A stretch of DNA of 47,206 bases from positions 1-47,206 of the forward strand of contig JAPLVK010000011.1 of assembly GCA_026397175.1 (NCBI GenBank), in the 5' to 3' direction. Position numbers and translations under genes: made by a program. The DNA is from Candidatus Berkelbacteria bacterium (GTDB lineage Bacteria; Patescibacteriota; UBA1384; DTJR01). Under the pieces are notes generated by a model that had not been told where the DNA came from, did not search any database, and saw nothing but the letters and a program-made list of their open reading frames with translations. Of this stretch, positions 8,637 to 16,402 are shown one piece after another; within the stretch, counting starts at the first letter, position 1; every line of letters begins with the position of its first letter.

Positions 8637-9239
8637 ATGGAAACTTCGACGGTCTTTGCGGTAATCATATCATTTATCGGTTTTTTTATTTGTCTATCTG
8701 TTCACGAAGCATCCCACGCGTTCGTTGCTTATAAACTTGGTGATCCGACATCGAAGGTTTTGGGTAGAATGACCTTAAATCCCTTGGCCCACATTGACCC
8801 AATCGGAACCGTTCTCGTACCGATATTTCTAATTTTAACCGGACTGCCTGCGTTTGGCTGGGCCAAACCGGTGATGGTGGACATTAGAAATTTTCAAAAA
8901 CCGTCTGTTGATAATTTTATGACTGCTCTGGCCGGACCGATTTCAAATCTTCTGTTTGCAATTTTACTGGCGTTTATTATCAGGTTATTTCCCGCTGTTT
9001 CATTTTTAGGACTTCTTGTTCAAATTAATGTAATTCTGGCCGTTTTTAATCTGTTGCCGATTCCGCCGTTAGACGGAAGCAAGGTCTGGCATTTGATTTT
9101 GCCGGATGAATCATATATCGCGCTCGAGCGGATGGGACCATTTATCTTAATTGCAATTTTGATTTTTTCTAACTCGTATGGCGGGTTTTTGTTTAATTTA
9201 ATCGGAACAATCTCGGATTTTATTTTAAAAATTATTTAA
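8637..9239 (+). CDS. Site-2 protease (M50) family membrane metalloprotease
   Basis: HEASH (HExxH) in first TM and NLLPIPPLDGSK motif. Confidence 0.9.
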   Translation: METSTVFAVIISFIGFFICLSVHEASHAFVAYKLGDPTSKVLGRMTLNPLAHIDPIGTVLVPIFLILTGLPAFGWAKPVMVDIRNFQKPSVDNFMTALAGPISNLLFAILLAFIIRLFPAVSFLGLLVQINVILAVFNLLPIPPLDGSKVWHLILPDESYIALERMGPFILIAILIFSNSYGGFLFNLIGTISDFILKII

Positions 9240-9261
9240 CTCTTTGTGCTATAATTAAATT

Positions 9262-9396
9262 GTCCCCGGATAAAATGATGCGGATTTGTTTCAACAATTT
9301 TTATTTTAAGGGAGAACAATATTTGGTCGAGTCGCGGCTCGATCGTGCGTTCACCCACCTCATACAAGAGGAACACATCCATCATTGCCGGGGATT
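9262..9396 (+). ncRNA. Putative structured ncRNA of unknown family
   Basis: Extended -10 TGCTATAAT at 9247-9255; closing stem CCCCGG-ATGATG (9264-9280) with CATCAT-CCGGGG (9380-9393); internal hairpins TCGAG/CTCGA and CCTC/GAGG; no sense ORF. Confidence 0.45.
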
Positions 9397-9448
9397 TTAA
9401 TTTGAAAATTTTGTTCAATAAGATAAGATGGGGGTAGTTTATTCCAGT

Positions 9449-9525
9449 GTCGGAGCATAGCACAGTTGGTAGTGCGCCGGGCTGGGGGTCCGGAGGTCGG
9501 CAGTTCAAGTCTGCCTGCTCCGACA
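9449..9525 (+). tRNA. tRNA-Pro (anticodon GGG), CCA not encoded
   Basis: GTCGGAG/CTCCGAC acceptor, CCGGG-CTGGGGG-TCCGG anticodon arm, GGCAGTTCAAGTCTGCC T arm. Confidence 0.85.
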
Positions 9526-9639
9526 CTGGAATAAATAGTTAACGCCGGGCTGACACTCGTACCCCTATTGTTTTATACTTAGGATAAAAATAAATCATCC
9601 CCAAATACACATTTAAACTAATTTTAGAAAACGATACTT

Positions 9640-9675
9640 GCCCCACTTCTCTGCTTCGAAGTATAATAGTGGTAA
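9640..9675. promoter_or_regulatory. Degenerate palindrome P1 upstream of TrpR-like gene 1
   Basis: CCACTTCTCTGCTTC|GAAGTATAATAGTGG; 12 of 18 arm positions symmetric. Confidence 0.65.
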
Positions 9676-9689
9676 AATGAATATATAAT

Positions 9690-9971
9690 ATGGTAAAAAG
9701 AGGAATTGATTTTGAATCGAAAAAGTTACTGATCGAGTCACTAGAGAAATTAGAAAGTGATGAGTTTGTTGATTTTCTTGAGTCACTTTTATCATCAACG
9801 GAAATAAAAAATATCTCTCGCCGCACTATGGCAGCAAAAGTATTGTTTGAAAAACATACCTACGAAGATGTTGAGGAACTCATGGGAATGTCGCCTGGAA
9901 CTATCAACAAAATTCATTTCAAAACCAAAGGCAGTCCAGCTTTCCGTAAACTATTCGACACAAAACGCTAA
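9690..9971 (+). CDS. TrpR-like (YerC/YecD-type) HTH DNA-binding protein, copy 1
   Basis: 93 aa; SRRTMAAKVLFEKHTYEDVEELMGMSPGTINKIHFKTKG Trp-repressor-family fold. Confidence 0.88.
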   Translation: MVKRGIDFESKKLLIESLEKLESDEFVDFLESLLSSTEIKNISRRTMAAKVLFEKHTYEDVEELMGMSPGTINKIHFKTKGSPAFRKLFDTKR

Positions 9972-9972
9972 T

Positions 9973-10008
9973 TTTCCACTTCCATACTTCGAAGTATAGA
10001 AGTGGCAA
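9973..10008. promoter_or_regulatory. Palindrome P2 just downstream of TrpR-like gene 1
   Basis: CCACTTCCATACTTC|GAAGTATAGAAGTGG; starts 2 nt after the stop codon; no T-tract follows. Confidence 0.8.
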
Positions 10009-10150
10009 GTTAAGTGGTGTAGGTAGGGTGTGCAGACAAAAGCCAAATAGTATGATACAATGAAGTTACATTTTAGTATAAAACAAGTAGCGTAGTCGAA
10101 CTATTTTTTTATACAATCTAAATGTAAACATATTAAATAAGGTATATATT

Positions 10151-10381
10151 ATGCAAAAAGGAAAAATCAAACGGTTGACGGATCGCGGATTTGGATTCAT
10201 CGAGATCGAAGGTCAAGAGAAAGATTTATTCTTTCATTCCAACGCGCTCGAAGGTGTAACCTTCGAAGAGTTAAAAGAAGGCGATGAAGTCCAGTTCGAA
10301 GTAGCTTCTGGTCCAAAAGGCGACAATGCAACAAATGTATCCAGAGTAGATGCAGGTGCGCCTGTAGCTGCAGCAGAATAA
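10151..10381 (+). CDS. Cold-shock domain protein
   Basis: MQKGKIKRLTDRGFGFIEIEGQEKDLFFHSNALEG...L.EGDEVQFE; RNP1/RNP2 motifs. Confidence 0.95.
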   Translation: MQKGKIKRLTDRGFGFIEIEGQEKDLFFHSNALEGVTFEELKEGDEVQFEVASGPKGDNATNVSRVDAGAPVAAAE

Positions 10382-10397
10382 GTAAAATTATTCTAAA

Positions 10398-10440
10398 CAA
10401 AAAACGCCTCGTCCGTATGGGAGAGGCGTTTTTTGTTTTT
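10398..10440 (+). terminator. Rho-independent terminator of the csp gene
   Basis: AACGCCTC...GAGGCGTT followed by TTTTGTTTTTTT. Confidence 0.9.
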
Positions 10441-10448
10441 TTATAAAC

Positions 10449-10622
10449 TTACTCTGCTTTTTTGGTACCGAGGATTTTGAACATTTTTGTTCCACACTCG
10501 GTGCAGATACCTTTCATGGCTTTTCGGCCATTTTTCATCTCTACTTCTTCCGTATCCTTCATCTCTCTTTTTTCCTTACACTTCATGCAATGTCCGGTCT
10601 CGACTACTTTTGCTTCGTCCAC
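10449..10622 (-). CDS. Small CxxC protein, DUF5679-like
   Basis: Missed by ORF track (GTG start, SD-like AAAGGAG): (M)DEAKVVETGHCMKCKEKREMKDTEEVEMKNGRKAMKGICTECGTKMFKILGTKKAE. Confidence 0.75.
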   Translation of the reverse strand: MDEAKVVETGHCMKCKEKREMKDTEEVEMKNGRKAMKGICTECGTKMFKILGTKKAE

Positions 10623-10739
10623 AATACTCCTTTGTTATTTGTTGCTACTTTTTAAGTATACACGCTCAAAAAAATCTATCAACTAAAAATTAAACCGATT
10701 GGACATCCAGATAAGTTTACTCGGACACTATAGCGAAAT

Positions 10740-10802
10740 TAGGAATTATGAGCTAAGATTTAGACAATAATCCCATACAAAGAAATTATTAAAATCTTGG
10801 AA
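10740..10802 (+). pseudogene. 5' remnant of a ybaK-like gene including its promoter region
   Basis: AGGAATTATGAGCTAAGATTTAGACAATAATCCCATACAAAGAAATTATTAAAATCTTGGA aligns gap-free to 14287-14349; reads IIPYKEIIKILE vs MDPYQEIIKLLD. Confidence 0.6.
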
Positions 10803-10934
10803 TGGAAAATATTATTGCACATTGGAAATTTCGGGGGTATCCCCAAAAAAATAAGGTAGATTTAGCAATAATAAACGATACTAGTAAGAGTTATCGAGGG
10901 GTTGGAAAATAATAAATATTCATGACGGAGATTT

Positions 10935-11573
10935 ATGAAAAACGAAAAGAAAGTTATTCGGGGAATGCAGTTTAAAATTACTCTAAATGACAGTAAACCC
11001 AAAGTATGGCGTAGAATTGTGGTGCCAAGTGTTTATTCGTTTTTTGATTTACATTGTGCGATCAAAAACGCAATGGGTTGGTCTGATTGTCATTTACATG
11101 GTTTTTATATTGCCCCAAAAGGCACATCGGGTTTGATCATGATTAAATTTCCCGATCCAGATAATGATTATGGATATTTTGATAATGATGATTTAGACGA
11201 GAGAAAAGAAAAAATTGCTGACTATTTTGGCAAGCGAATCAAACAATGTCAATACACTTACGATTTTGGCGATAGCTGGGATCATACAATATTGTTTGAA
11301 AGAGAGTATGTAGCAGCCATCAGGGCGAAATATCCAATCTGTTTGGCTGGTGAAAATGCCTGCCCCATAGAAGATAGCGGTGGAACCGATGGCTATGAAG
11401 GGTTGACTAAAATTTTGAAAAATCCAAAGCACAAAGAGTATGATGAGATGTGTGAATGGCTGGGAATTGAAAGTGGAGAAGAAATTGATCCCACAGAGCT
11501 TGTTGTGTCCGATGTCTATTTTGAAAACCCGCGACAGTGTCAGAAAAATTGGGAAAAAGGTTGCAGAATTTAA
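10935..11573 (+). CDS. Plasmid pRiA4b ORF-3-like family protein
   Basis: MQFKITLNDSKPKVWRRIVVPSVYSFFDLHCAIKNAMGWSDCHLHGFYI...YTYDFGDSWDHTI. Confidence 0.88.
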   Translation: MKNEKKVIRGMQFKITLNDSKPKVWRRIVVPSVYSFFDLHCAIKNAMGWSDCHLHGFYIAPKGTSGLIMIKFPDPDNDYGYFDNDDLDERKEKIADYFGKRIKQCQYTYDFGDSWDHTILFEREYVAAIRAKYPICLAGENACPIEDSGGTDGYEGLTKILKNPKHKEYDEMCEWLGIESGEEIDPTELVVSDVYFENPRQCQKNWEKGCRI

Positions 11574-11623
11574 ATGGTCGTCAGATTGTCATAAATAAAA
11601 ACATAAATAAAAAAAAGGATATT

Positions 11624-12526
11624 ATGCAAAAAGGTACTGTTAAAAAATTAATAGAATATTTTTTTAAGAACCATTCGCATGAGATGATTTTCGCAATGAG
11701 AGATTTTTTTGGCGAGAACAACATTGGGCCTGGCGGAAATATAAACATTCAGAATAACCAAGAAGAAGGATTATTTATGGAATGGATTGTCTTTGATTAT
11801 CGTTTTCAAAATGGAAAAGGATTATTAGATAATTTTATTTCTGAAAATCCACTCGATATGTCAAAGAGCGAATTACGGATTTACGAGGACTTGCAAATAA
11901 ATAAGTATGGTTTTTTCGAGATCATTAGCGTCAAAAAAGATGAATATCTTGAGCTCGAGAGTTTGCAAAGCGGAAAAATATACAAAGTGCAGGAAAAGAT
12001 GGGAACCTACAACGCCGAACCCAAAACTACCCTTGTCTGCCGTGTTGGCAAAGTTGCTGATCACTGGGAGTTGATTGGCAGCGATCCAGTCGGTTTTCCC
12101 ATTCACTATACAGAGCGAGCGAAAAAATTAATGCGAGAAGATAAAGGTAAATATTCCCCAAAAGATATCCGTAAACTTTTAATTGACAAAAAAAACAATC
12201 CAAGTAAATTCGAGAAAAACTTACGAATGAAGGATGAGGATTTTATTAAAAAGCAAAACCAGATTAGGACTTCGCTCGAAAAACAGCTGATAAAATCCAA
12301 AAGCACTGCAAGCGTAGATGACATTCTGAAAATTGTCTATAGAGAGAAAAGGCATGACGATATATCTAAAATCGTCTCCCTACTCGGCAATAATAAAAAT
12401 GTGATAATGCAGAGTTTGCTCGATTTAGCATCTAGTGCTTGGAATTATTTTCCACACAAATCGCTTGGCGGTAAATCCCCAGCTGAAAAAGCCAAAGAAA
12501 TTTATGGAGATCAGAAGAAGATCTAA
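11624..12526 (+). CDS. Hypothetical protein of the pRiA4b/helicase cassette
   Basis: In-frame ATG at 11624 (MQKGTVKKLIEYFFK...) avoids the 37-nt overlap of the longer ORF (11537) with the upstream gene; ends WNYFPHKSLGGKSPAEKAKEIY. Confidence 0.7.
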   Translation: MQKGTVKKLIEYFFKNHSHEMIFAMRDFFGENNIGPGGNINIQNNQEEGLFMEWIVFDYRFQNGKGLLDNFISENPLDMSKSELRIYEDLQINKYGFFEIISVKKDEYLELESLQSGKIYKVQEKMGTYNAEPKTTLVCRVGKVADHWELIGSDPVGFPIHYTERAKKLMREDKGKYSPKDIRKLLIDKKNNPSKFEKNLRMKDEDFIKKQNQIRTSLEKQLIKSKSTASVDDILKIVYREKRHDDISKIVSLLGNNKNVIMQSLLDLASSAWNYFPHKSLGGKSPAEKAKEIYGDQKKI

Positions 12527-12546
12527 AAAAATATACGGAAGGTATA

Positions 12547-14247
12547 ATGAATCAGACCCAAGCTCTCAAAATTTTAAAGACCGGAGCCAATGTATTCCTT
12601 ACGGGTGAGCCGGGAAGTGGCAAAACATATGCAATCAATCAGTATGTGGCATATTTACATTCCCATGGGATCGAGCCAGCGATTACGGCTTCGACCGGAA
12701 TCGCCGCCACGCATATCGGCGGGATGACAATACATTCTTGGAGTGGTATTGGAATAAAAAGCAAGTTGAGCAAGACCGATCTTAATAAGATTGCTACAAA
12801 CGATTATGTTAAAAAAAGAGTTGGGAAAGCCAAAATTTTGATAATTGATGAGATTTCGATGTTGCCACCCCAGACCCTGCAAATGGTTGATGCAATTTGC
12901 AAAGAAGTGAAGAAAAGTCCAGAGCCCTTTGGGGGCATACAAGTGGTTTTAGTCGGAGATTTTTTCCAGCTTCCCCCAGTTGTCAGAAAGTCATTTAATG
13001 AAGAGTCGCAAGAAAATCTATTTGAGGAAACGCCGGTTCGCTTCGCTTACGATGCTCCTGTATTCAAACAAGCAGAATTTGTTACGAGCTATATCACCGA
13101 GCAACATCGCCAAGACGATAAAGAGCTGGTTTCGGTCTTATCGAAAATCCGTAGTAACAGCTTTGACGAGCTATCACTTGGGCACATTAAAAAAAGAAAA
13201 ATTGATTCTCTAAAAGTTCCGGGCTATGCGCCCAAACTATATTCGCATAATGTTGATGTTGATATCGTAAATGATCGAATGCTAGCCAAGATTCCGGGGA
13301 ATGAACGATTATTTAAAATGGCAGCAAAGGGACACGAGGGGTTAATAAATGTAATGAAAAAGGGCTGTTTGTCGCCTGAAAATTTATATTTGAAAACCGG
13401 TGCCTCGGTCATGTTTACAAAAAATAATACTAAGGAGGGCTTTGTAAATGGAACGCTGGGGATAGTGGAGGGATTTAGTAAAGAGACAAAGCTGCCTATT
13501 GTTAAAATTCGAAATGGCCGCAAAATTAAGGTCTCGCCTGCGGACTGGACTGTTGAGGAAGATGGGAAAGTAAGGGGTAAACTGACACAGATTCCACTTC
13601 GCTTGGCTTGGGCCATCACCGTGCATAAAAGCCAAGGGATTTCTCTGGACGAAGCAGTTATTGACTTATCGAAGGTCTTCGAATTTGGTCAAGGTTATGT
13701 GGCGATTTCGCGGGTTAGGCGACTTTCCGGAATTTATATTCTTGGTTTCAATGACATGGCTTTTCGGGTTGATCCGGAAGTACTGCAAAAAGATAAGGAG
13801 TTTTTTGCTCAATCAACCGACGCCCAGACGGTGTATTCGCGTTTTTCGGAGAATGAATTCGAAAAAATGCGAAAGGACTTTATCGTTTTTTGCGATGGAG
13901 AACTGGATACATCGAGCGTTGTTTCGAAAGATCACGAGAAGAAACCGGCGACATACGACGAGACATTAAAATTATGGAAAGAGGGAAAGGATATTGCTCA
14001 AATCGCTAAAATTCGCAATTTAAGCGAGGGAACAATTTTAGGCCATGTCGCGAACTTGATTGAAAAAGGAAAAATAGATAGAGCTGATCTTGTGCGAGTT
14101 GTGCCGCCAAATCTTTCGCGAGATCTTTCAAAAATCCATGCCGCCTTCAAAAATCTCGGCACCGATAAATTATCACCGGTGTTTAATCATTTCCAAGGCA
14201 GATATTCATACGACGAACTAAAACTTGCTAGGATGATGATGGAATAA
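12547..14247 (+). CDS. Pif1/RecD-like AAA helicase with C-terminal HTH region
   Basis: FLTGEPGSGKTYAINQY (Walker A), ILIIDEISMLPPQTL, AITVHKSQGISLDEAVIDLS; C-terminal ETLKLWKEGKDIAQIAKIRNLSEGTILGHVANLIEKGKI. Confidence 0.92.
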   Translation: MNQTQALKILKTGANVFLTGEPGSGKTYAINQYVAYLHSHGIEPAITASTGIAATHIGGMTIHSWSGIGIKSKLSKTDLNKIATNDYVKKRVGKAKILIIDEISMLPPQTLQMVDAICKEVKKSPEPFGGIQVVLVGDFFQLPPVVRKSFNEESQENLFEETPVRFAYDAPVFKQAEFVTSYITEQHRQDDKELVSVLSKIRSNSFDELSLGHIKKRKIDSLKVPGYAPKLYSHNVDVDIVNDRMLAKIPGNERLFKMAAKGHEGLINVMKKGCLSPENLYLKTGASVMFTKNNTKEGFVNGTLGIVEGFSKETKLPIVKIRNGRKIKVSPADWTVEEDGKVRGKLTQIPLRLAWAITVHKSQGISLDEAVIDLSKVFEFGQGYVAISRVRRLSGIYILGFNDMAFRVDPEVLQKDKEFFAQSTDAQTVYSRFSENEFEKMRKDFIVFCDGELDTSSVVSKDHEKKPATYDETLKLWKEGKDIAQIAKIRNLSEGTILGHVANLIEKGKIDRADLVRVVPPNLSRDLSKIHAAFKNLGTDKLSPVFNHFQGRYSYDELKLARMMME

Positions 14248-14312
14248 ATGACACCTGCGAGGTGTACATGCGTGTGTAGTAGAATCAGGCATTATAAGCT
14301 AAGATTAAAAAA

Positions 14313-14777
14313 ATGGATCCATATCAGGAAATTATTAAACTTTTAGACGAAAACCAAATTGATTATCAAAAAACCGAGCATGAGGCGGTTTACACTTGTG
14401 CACAAGCAGCGAAGGTTCGGGGCGTATCCGAGGACTCTGGTGCAAAGGCACTGCTTCTAAAGGCGGATGGAGAATTTATTTTGGCACTTTTGCAAGGCAA
14501 TAGGCGGCTTGACTCTAAAAAATTGAAAAAAACACTGCAAATAAAAAGTTTTAGATTTGCTTATCCAAATGAGGTCGAGGATACAATGCATTGTCAAATC
14601 GGTGCATGTTATCCATTTGGAAATATCGTGGATTTGCCGACTTATGCCGACATCTCACTTTCAAATATGGAAAGTATTAATTTTAACGCGGGCCATCACG
14701 AAAAATCAATACAGATGAAATGGAATGATTTTGAGAAAATCGCAAAACCAAAAATTATTAACATCGCACAAGAATAA
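14313..14777 (+). CDS. YbaK/ProX-like aminoacyl-tRNA deacylase domain protein
   Basis: DYQKTEHEAVYTCAQAAKVRGVSEDSGAKALLLKADGEFILALLQGNRRLDSKKLKK. Confidence 0.85.
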   Translation: MDPYQEIIKLLDENQIDYQKTEHEAVYTCAQAAKVRGVSEDSGAKALLLKADGEFILALLQGNRRLDSKKLKKTLQIKSFRFAYPNEVEDTMHCQIGACYPFGNIVDLPTYADISLSNMESINFNAGHHEKSIQMKWNDFEKIAKPKIINIAQE

Positions 14778-14778
14778 T

Positions 14779-15129
14779 ATGAAAAATAAAACCATTGCAG
14801 TTTTTCATATGATTGTTCTTTTAGCGGCTGTATTGTCGCCGGTTTGGATTGATTGGCAAATTATCGTTGTCGGCTACATAATCTACATTTTGCAGATAAT
14901 TATTTTTAAGGGCTGCGTTTTAACCTTTGCTCAATTCGGATCAGAAAATGGTCGGCCACACAGAAGATTCACGGCATATTATATTATCAAGACCTTCGGG
15001 ATAAAATCGATCACAGAAGAGCAACTCGGAATAAAACTTGATCGTTATCTTGCCCCAGCCGTTCCGATTGTGGCTATAATAATTCAAACCGTTTTTAGCT
15101 ATCAGCCATTTGTAAACATTTTTAAATGA
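14779..15129 (+). CDS. Hypothetical membrane protein
   Basis: ATG 14779 directly after the previous stop; three hydrophobic segments. Track start 14725 is probably too early. Confidence 0.6.
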   Translation: MKNKTIAVFHMIVLLAAVLSPVWIDWQIIVVGYIIYILQIIIFKGCVLTFAQFGSENGRPHRRFTAYYIIKTFGIKSITEEQLGIKLDRYLAPAVPIVAIIIQTVFSYQPFVNIFK

Positions 15130-15164
15130 ATGCGTATTTGTTATAAAATTTAATATTTATTAGG

Positions 15165-15200
15165 ATTCTACTTCCATACTCTAGAGTATGGAAGTAGAAT
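15165..15200. promoter_or_regulatory. Perfect 36-bp palindrome P3 upstream of TrpR-like gene 2
   Basis: ATTCTACTTCCATACTCT|AGAGTATGGAAGTAGAAT; all 18 arm positions symmetric. Confidence 0.9.
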
Positions 15201-15202
15201 AA

Positions 15203-15493
15203 ATGATAATGCCAGAGAGAAATATTGATAGAAAAGCCAAGGAATTATTTATTAAAACTCTTGCAGAGCTTAAAAAAGAAGATGATATTTTGATGTTTCT
15301 TGAAAACCTGTATTCCTCTTCGGAAGTTAAGGATCATTCACGACGACTGCTGGCTGCAAAAATGTTGATCGAAGGAAGTACTTACGAAGATATCGCTTTG
15401 GTTATGGGCATGGGGACAGGAACCATTAATAAAATACACTTTAAGACCAAGGGTAGTCCTCTTTTAAACAAATTATTTAAAGAAAGGCAATAA
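15203..15493 (+). CDS. TrpR-like (YerC/YecD-type) HTH DNA-binding protein, copy 2
   Basis: 96 aa; SRRLLAAKMLIEGSTYEDIALVMGMGTGTINKIHFKTKGSPLLNKLF, clearly paralogous to 9690-9971. Start may be 15209. Confidence 0.88.
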   Translation: MIMPERNIDRKAKELFIKTLAELKKEDDILMFLENLYSSSEVKDHSRRLLAAKMLIEGSTYEDIALVMGMGTGTINKIHFKTKGSPLLNKLFKERQ

Positions 15494-15528
15494 TTCTGCT
15501 TCTATACTCTAGAGTATAGAAGCAGAAT
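15493..15528. promoter_or_regulatory. Perfect 36-bp palindrome P4, starting on the last base of the TrpR-like gene 2 stop codon
   Basis: ATTCTGCTTCTATACTCT|AGAGTATAGAAGCAGAAT; no T-tract follows. Confidence 0.9.
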
Positions 15529-15538
15529 AGTAAGAGAT

Positions 15539-16048
15539 ATGAAATGTGCACGAGATGAAAAGATGGATATTGTTGATGAAAATGACGGGGTTATTGGGAG
15601 TGCGACGCGAAAAGAAATTTATGAAAAAGGGCATCGCCATCGAATTGTACATGTTTTAGTTTTTAACAAAAGCGGTGAGATGCTGCTGCAACTGCGGTCA
15701 AAAAAAGTTGATTTTTTGCCCAGATATTGGAGTACTGCGGCCGGGGGCCATGTTTCATCCGGCGAGAGTTATCTAGACGCCGCAAAAAGAGAGCTAAAGG
15801 AAGAACTAGGGATTACCGGGGATTTGCAAGGAATTGGGAAATACGAATTTTATGGCACGATAAATAAAATATATAAATTTATCTACTTTTACAAAATTGT
15901 TTTTGATGGAAGATTCAATTTAGATTATAATGATGTCGAGAAAGTTGAATTTTTTTCAAAAGATAAACTAAGAAAGATGATAAAAAATGGCAGTAAGATT
16001 CATCCGGAGTTATTGTTTTATCTTAAAAAATATTTGGAGGAAAAATGA
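15539..16048 (+). CDS. Nudix hydrolase (IDI-like)
   Basis: GGHVSSGESYLDAAKRELKEELGI Nudix box. Confidence 0.9.
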   Translation: MKCARDEKMDIVDENDGVIGSATRKEIYEKGHRHRIVHVLVFNKSGEMLLQLRSKKVDFLPRYWSTAAGGHVSSGESYLDAAKRELKEELGITGDLQGIGKYEFYGTINKIYKFIYFYKIVFDGRFNLDYNDVEKVEFFSKDKLRKMIKNGSKIHPELLFYLKKYLEEK

Positions 16049-16386
16049 ATTTAGATAGTGCGATATTTTATACAAAAGATGTTAAAAAAATCACGAAATT
16101 TTATCAAAAAGTGATGGGTTACAAATTGGAATATAAACGGGGAAACGAATTCGTTTCATTTATTTTTAAAAATAATGCACGACTTGGAATTCGATACGAA
16201 AAAGGAACGCGTGAAATTGCCGGGCATCAGACCACATTTATTGCAGTTAAAGACATCGAAAGGGAATTTAAAAAAGCTAAAGATAAAAAACTAAGTATTT
16301 ACCGTGAGCTCGAAAATCATCCTTGGGGAAAAGCGTTTGCAATTTTAGATCCTGATAATAATAAAATTGAATTTATATCAAGATAG
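16045..16386 (+). CDS. VOC/glyoxalase superfamily protein
   Basis: AIFYTKDVKKITKFYQKVMGYKLEYKRGNEFVSF...WGKAFAILDPDNNKIEFI. Confidence 0.85.
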   Translation: MNLDSAIFYTKDVKKITKFYQKVMGYKLEYKRGNEFVSFIFKNNARLGIRYEKGTREIAGHQTTFIAVKDIEREFKKAKDKKLSIYRELENHPWGKAFAILDPDNNKIEFISR

Positions 16387-16402
16387 AATAGTTTAAAAAA
16401 AT

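Noticed and set aside
9236-9526. Minus-strand ORF 9236..9526.
   Set aside because: Antisense to tRNA-Pro and the ncRNA candidate; no recognisable domain.
15493-15528. Palindrome P4 (and P2) as ordinary rho-independent terminators.
   Set aside because: No T-tract follows on either strand, and the same sequence also occurs upstream of each gene.
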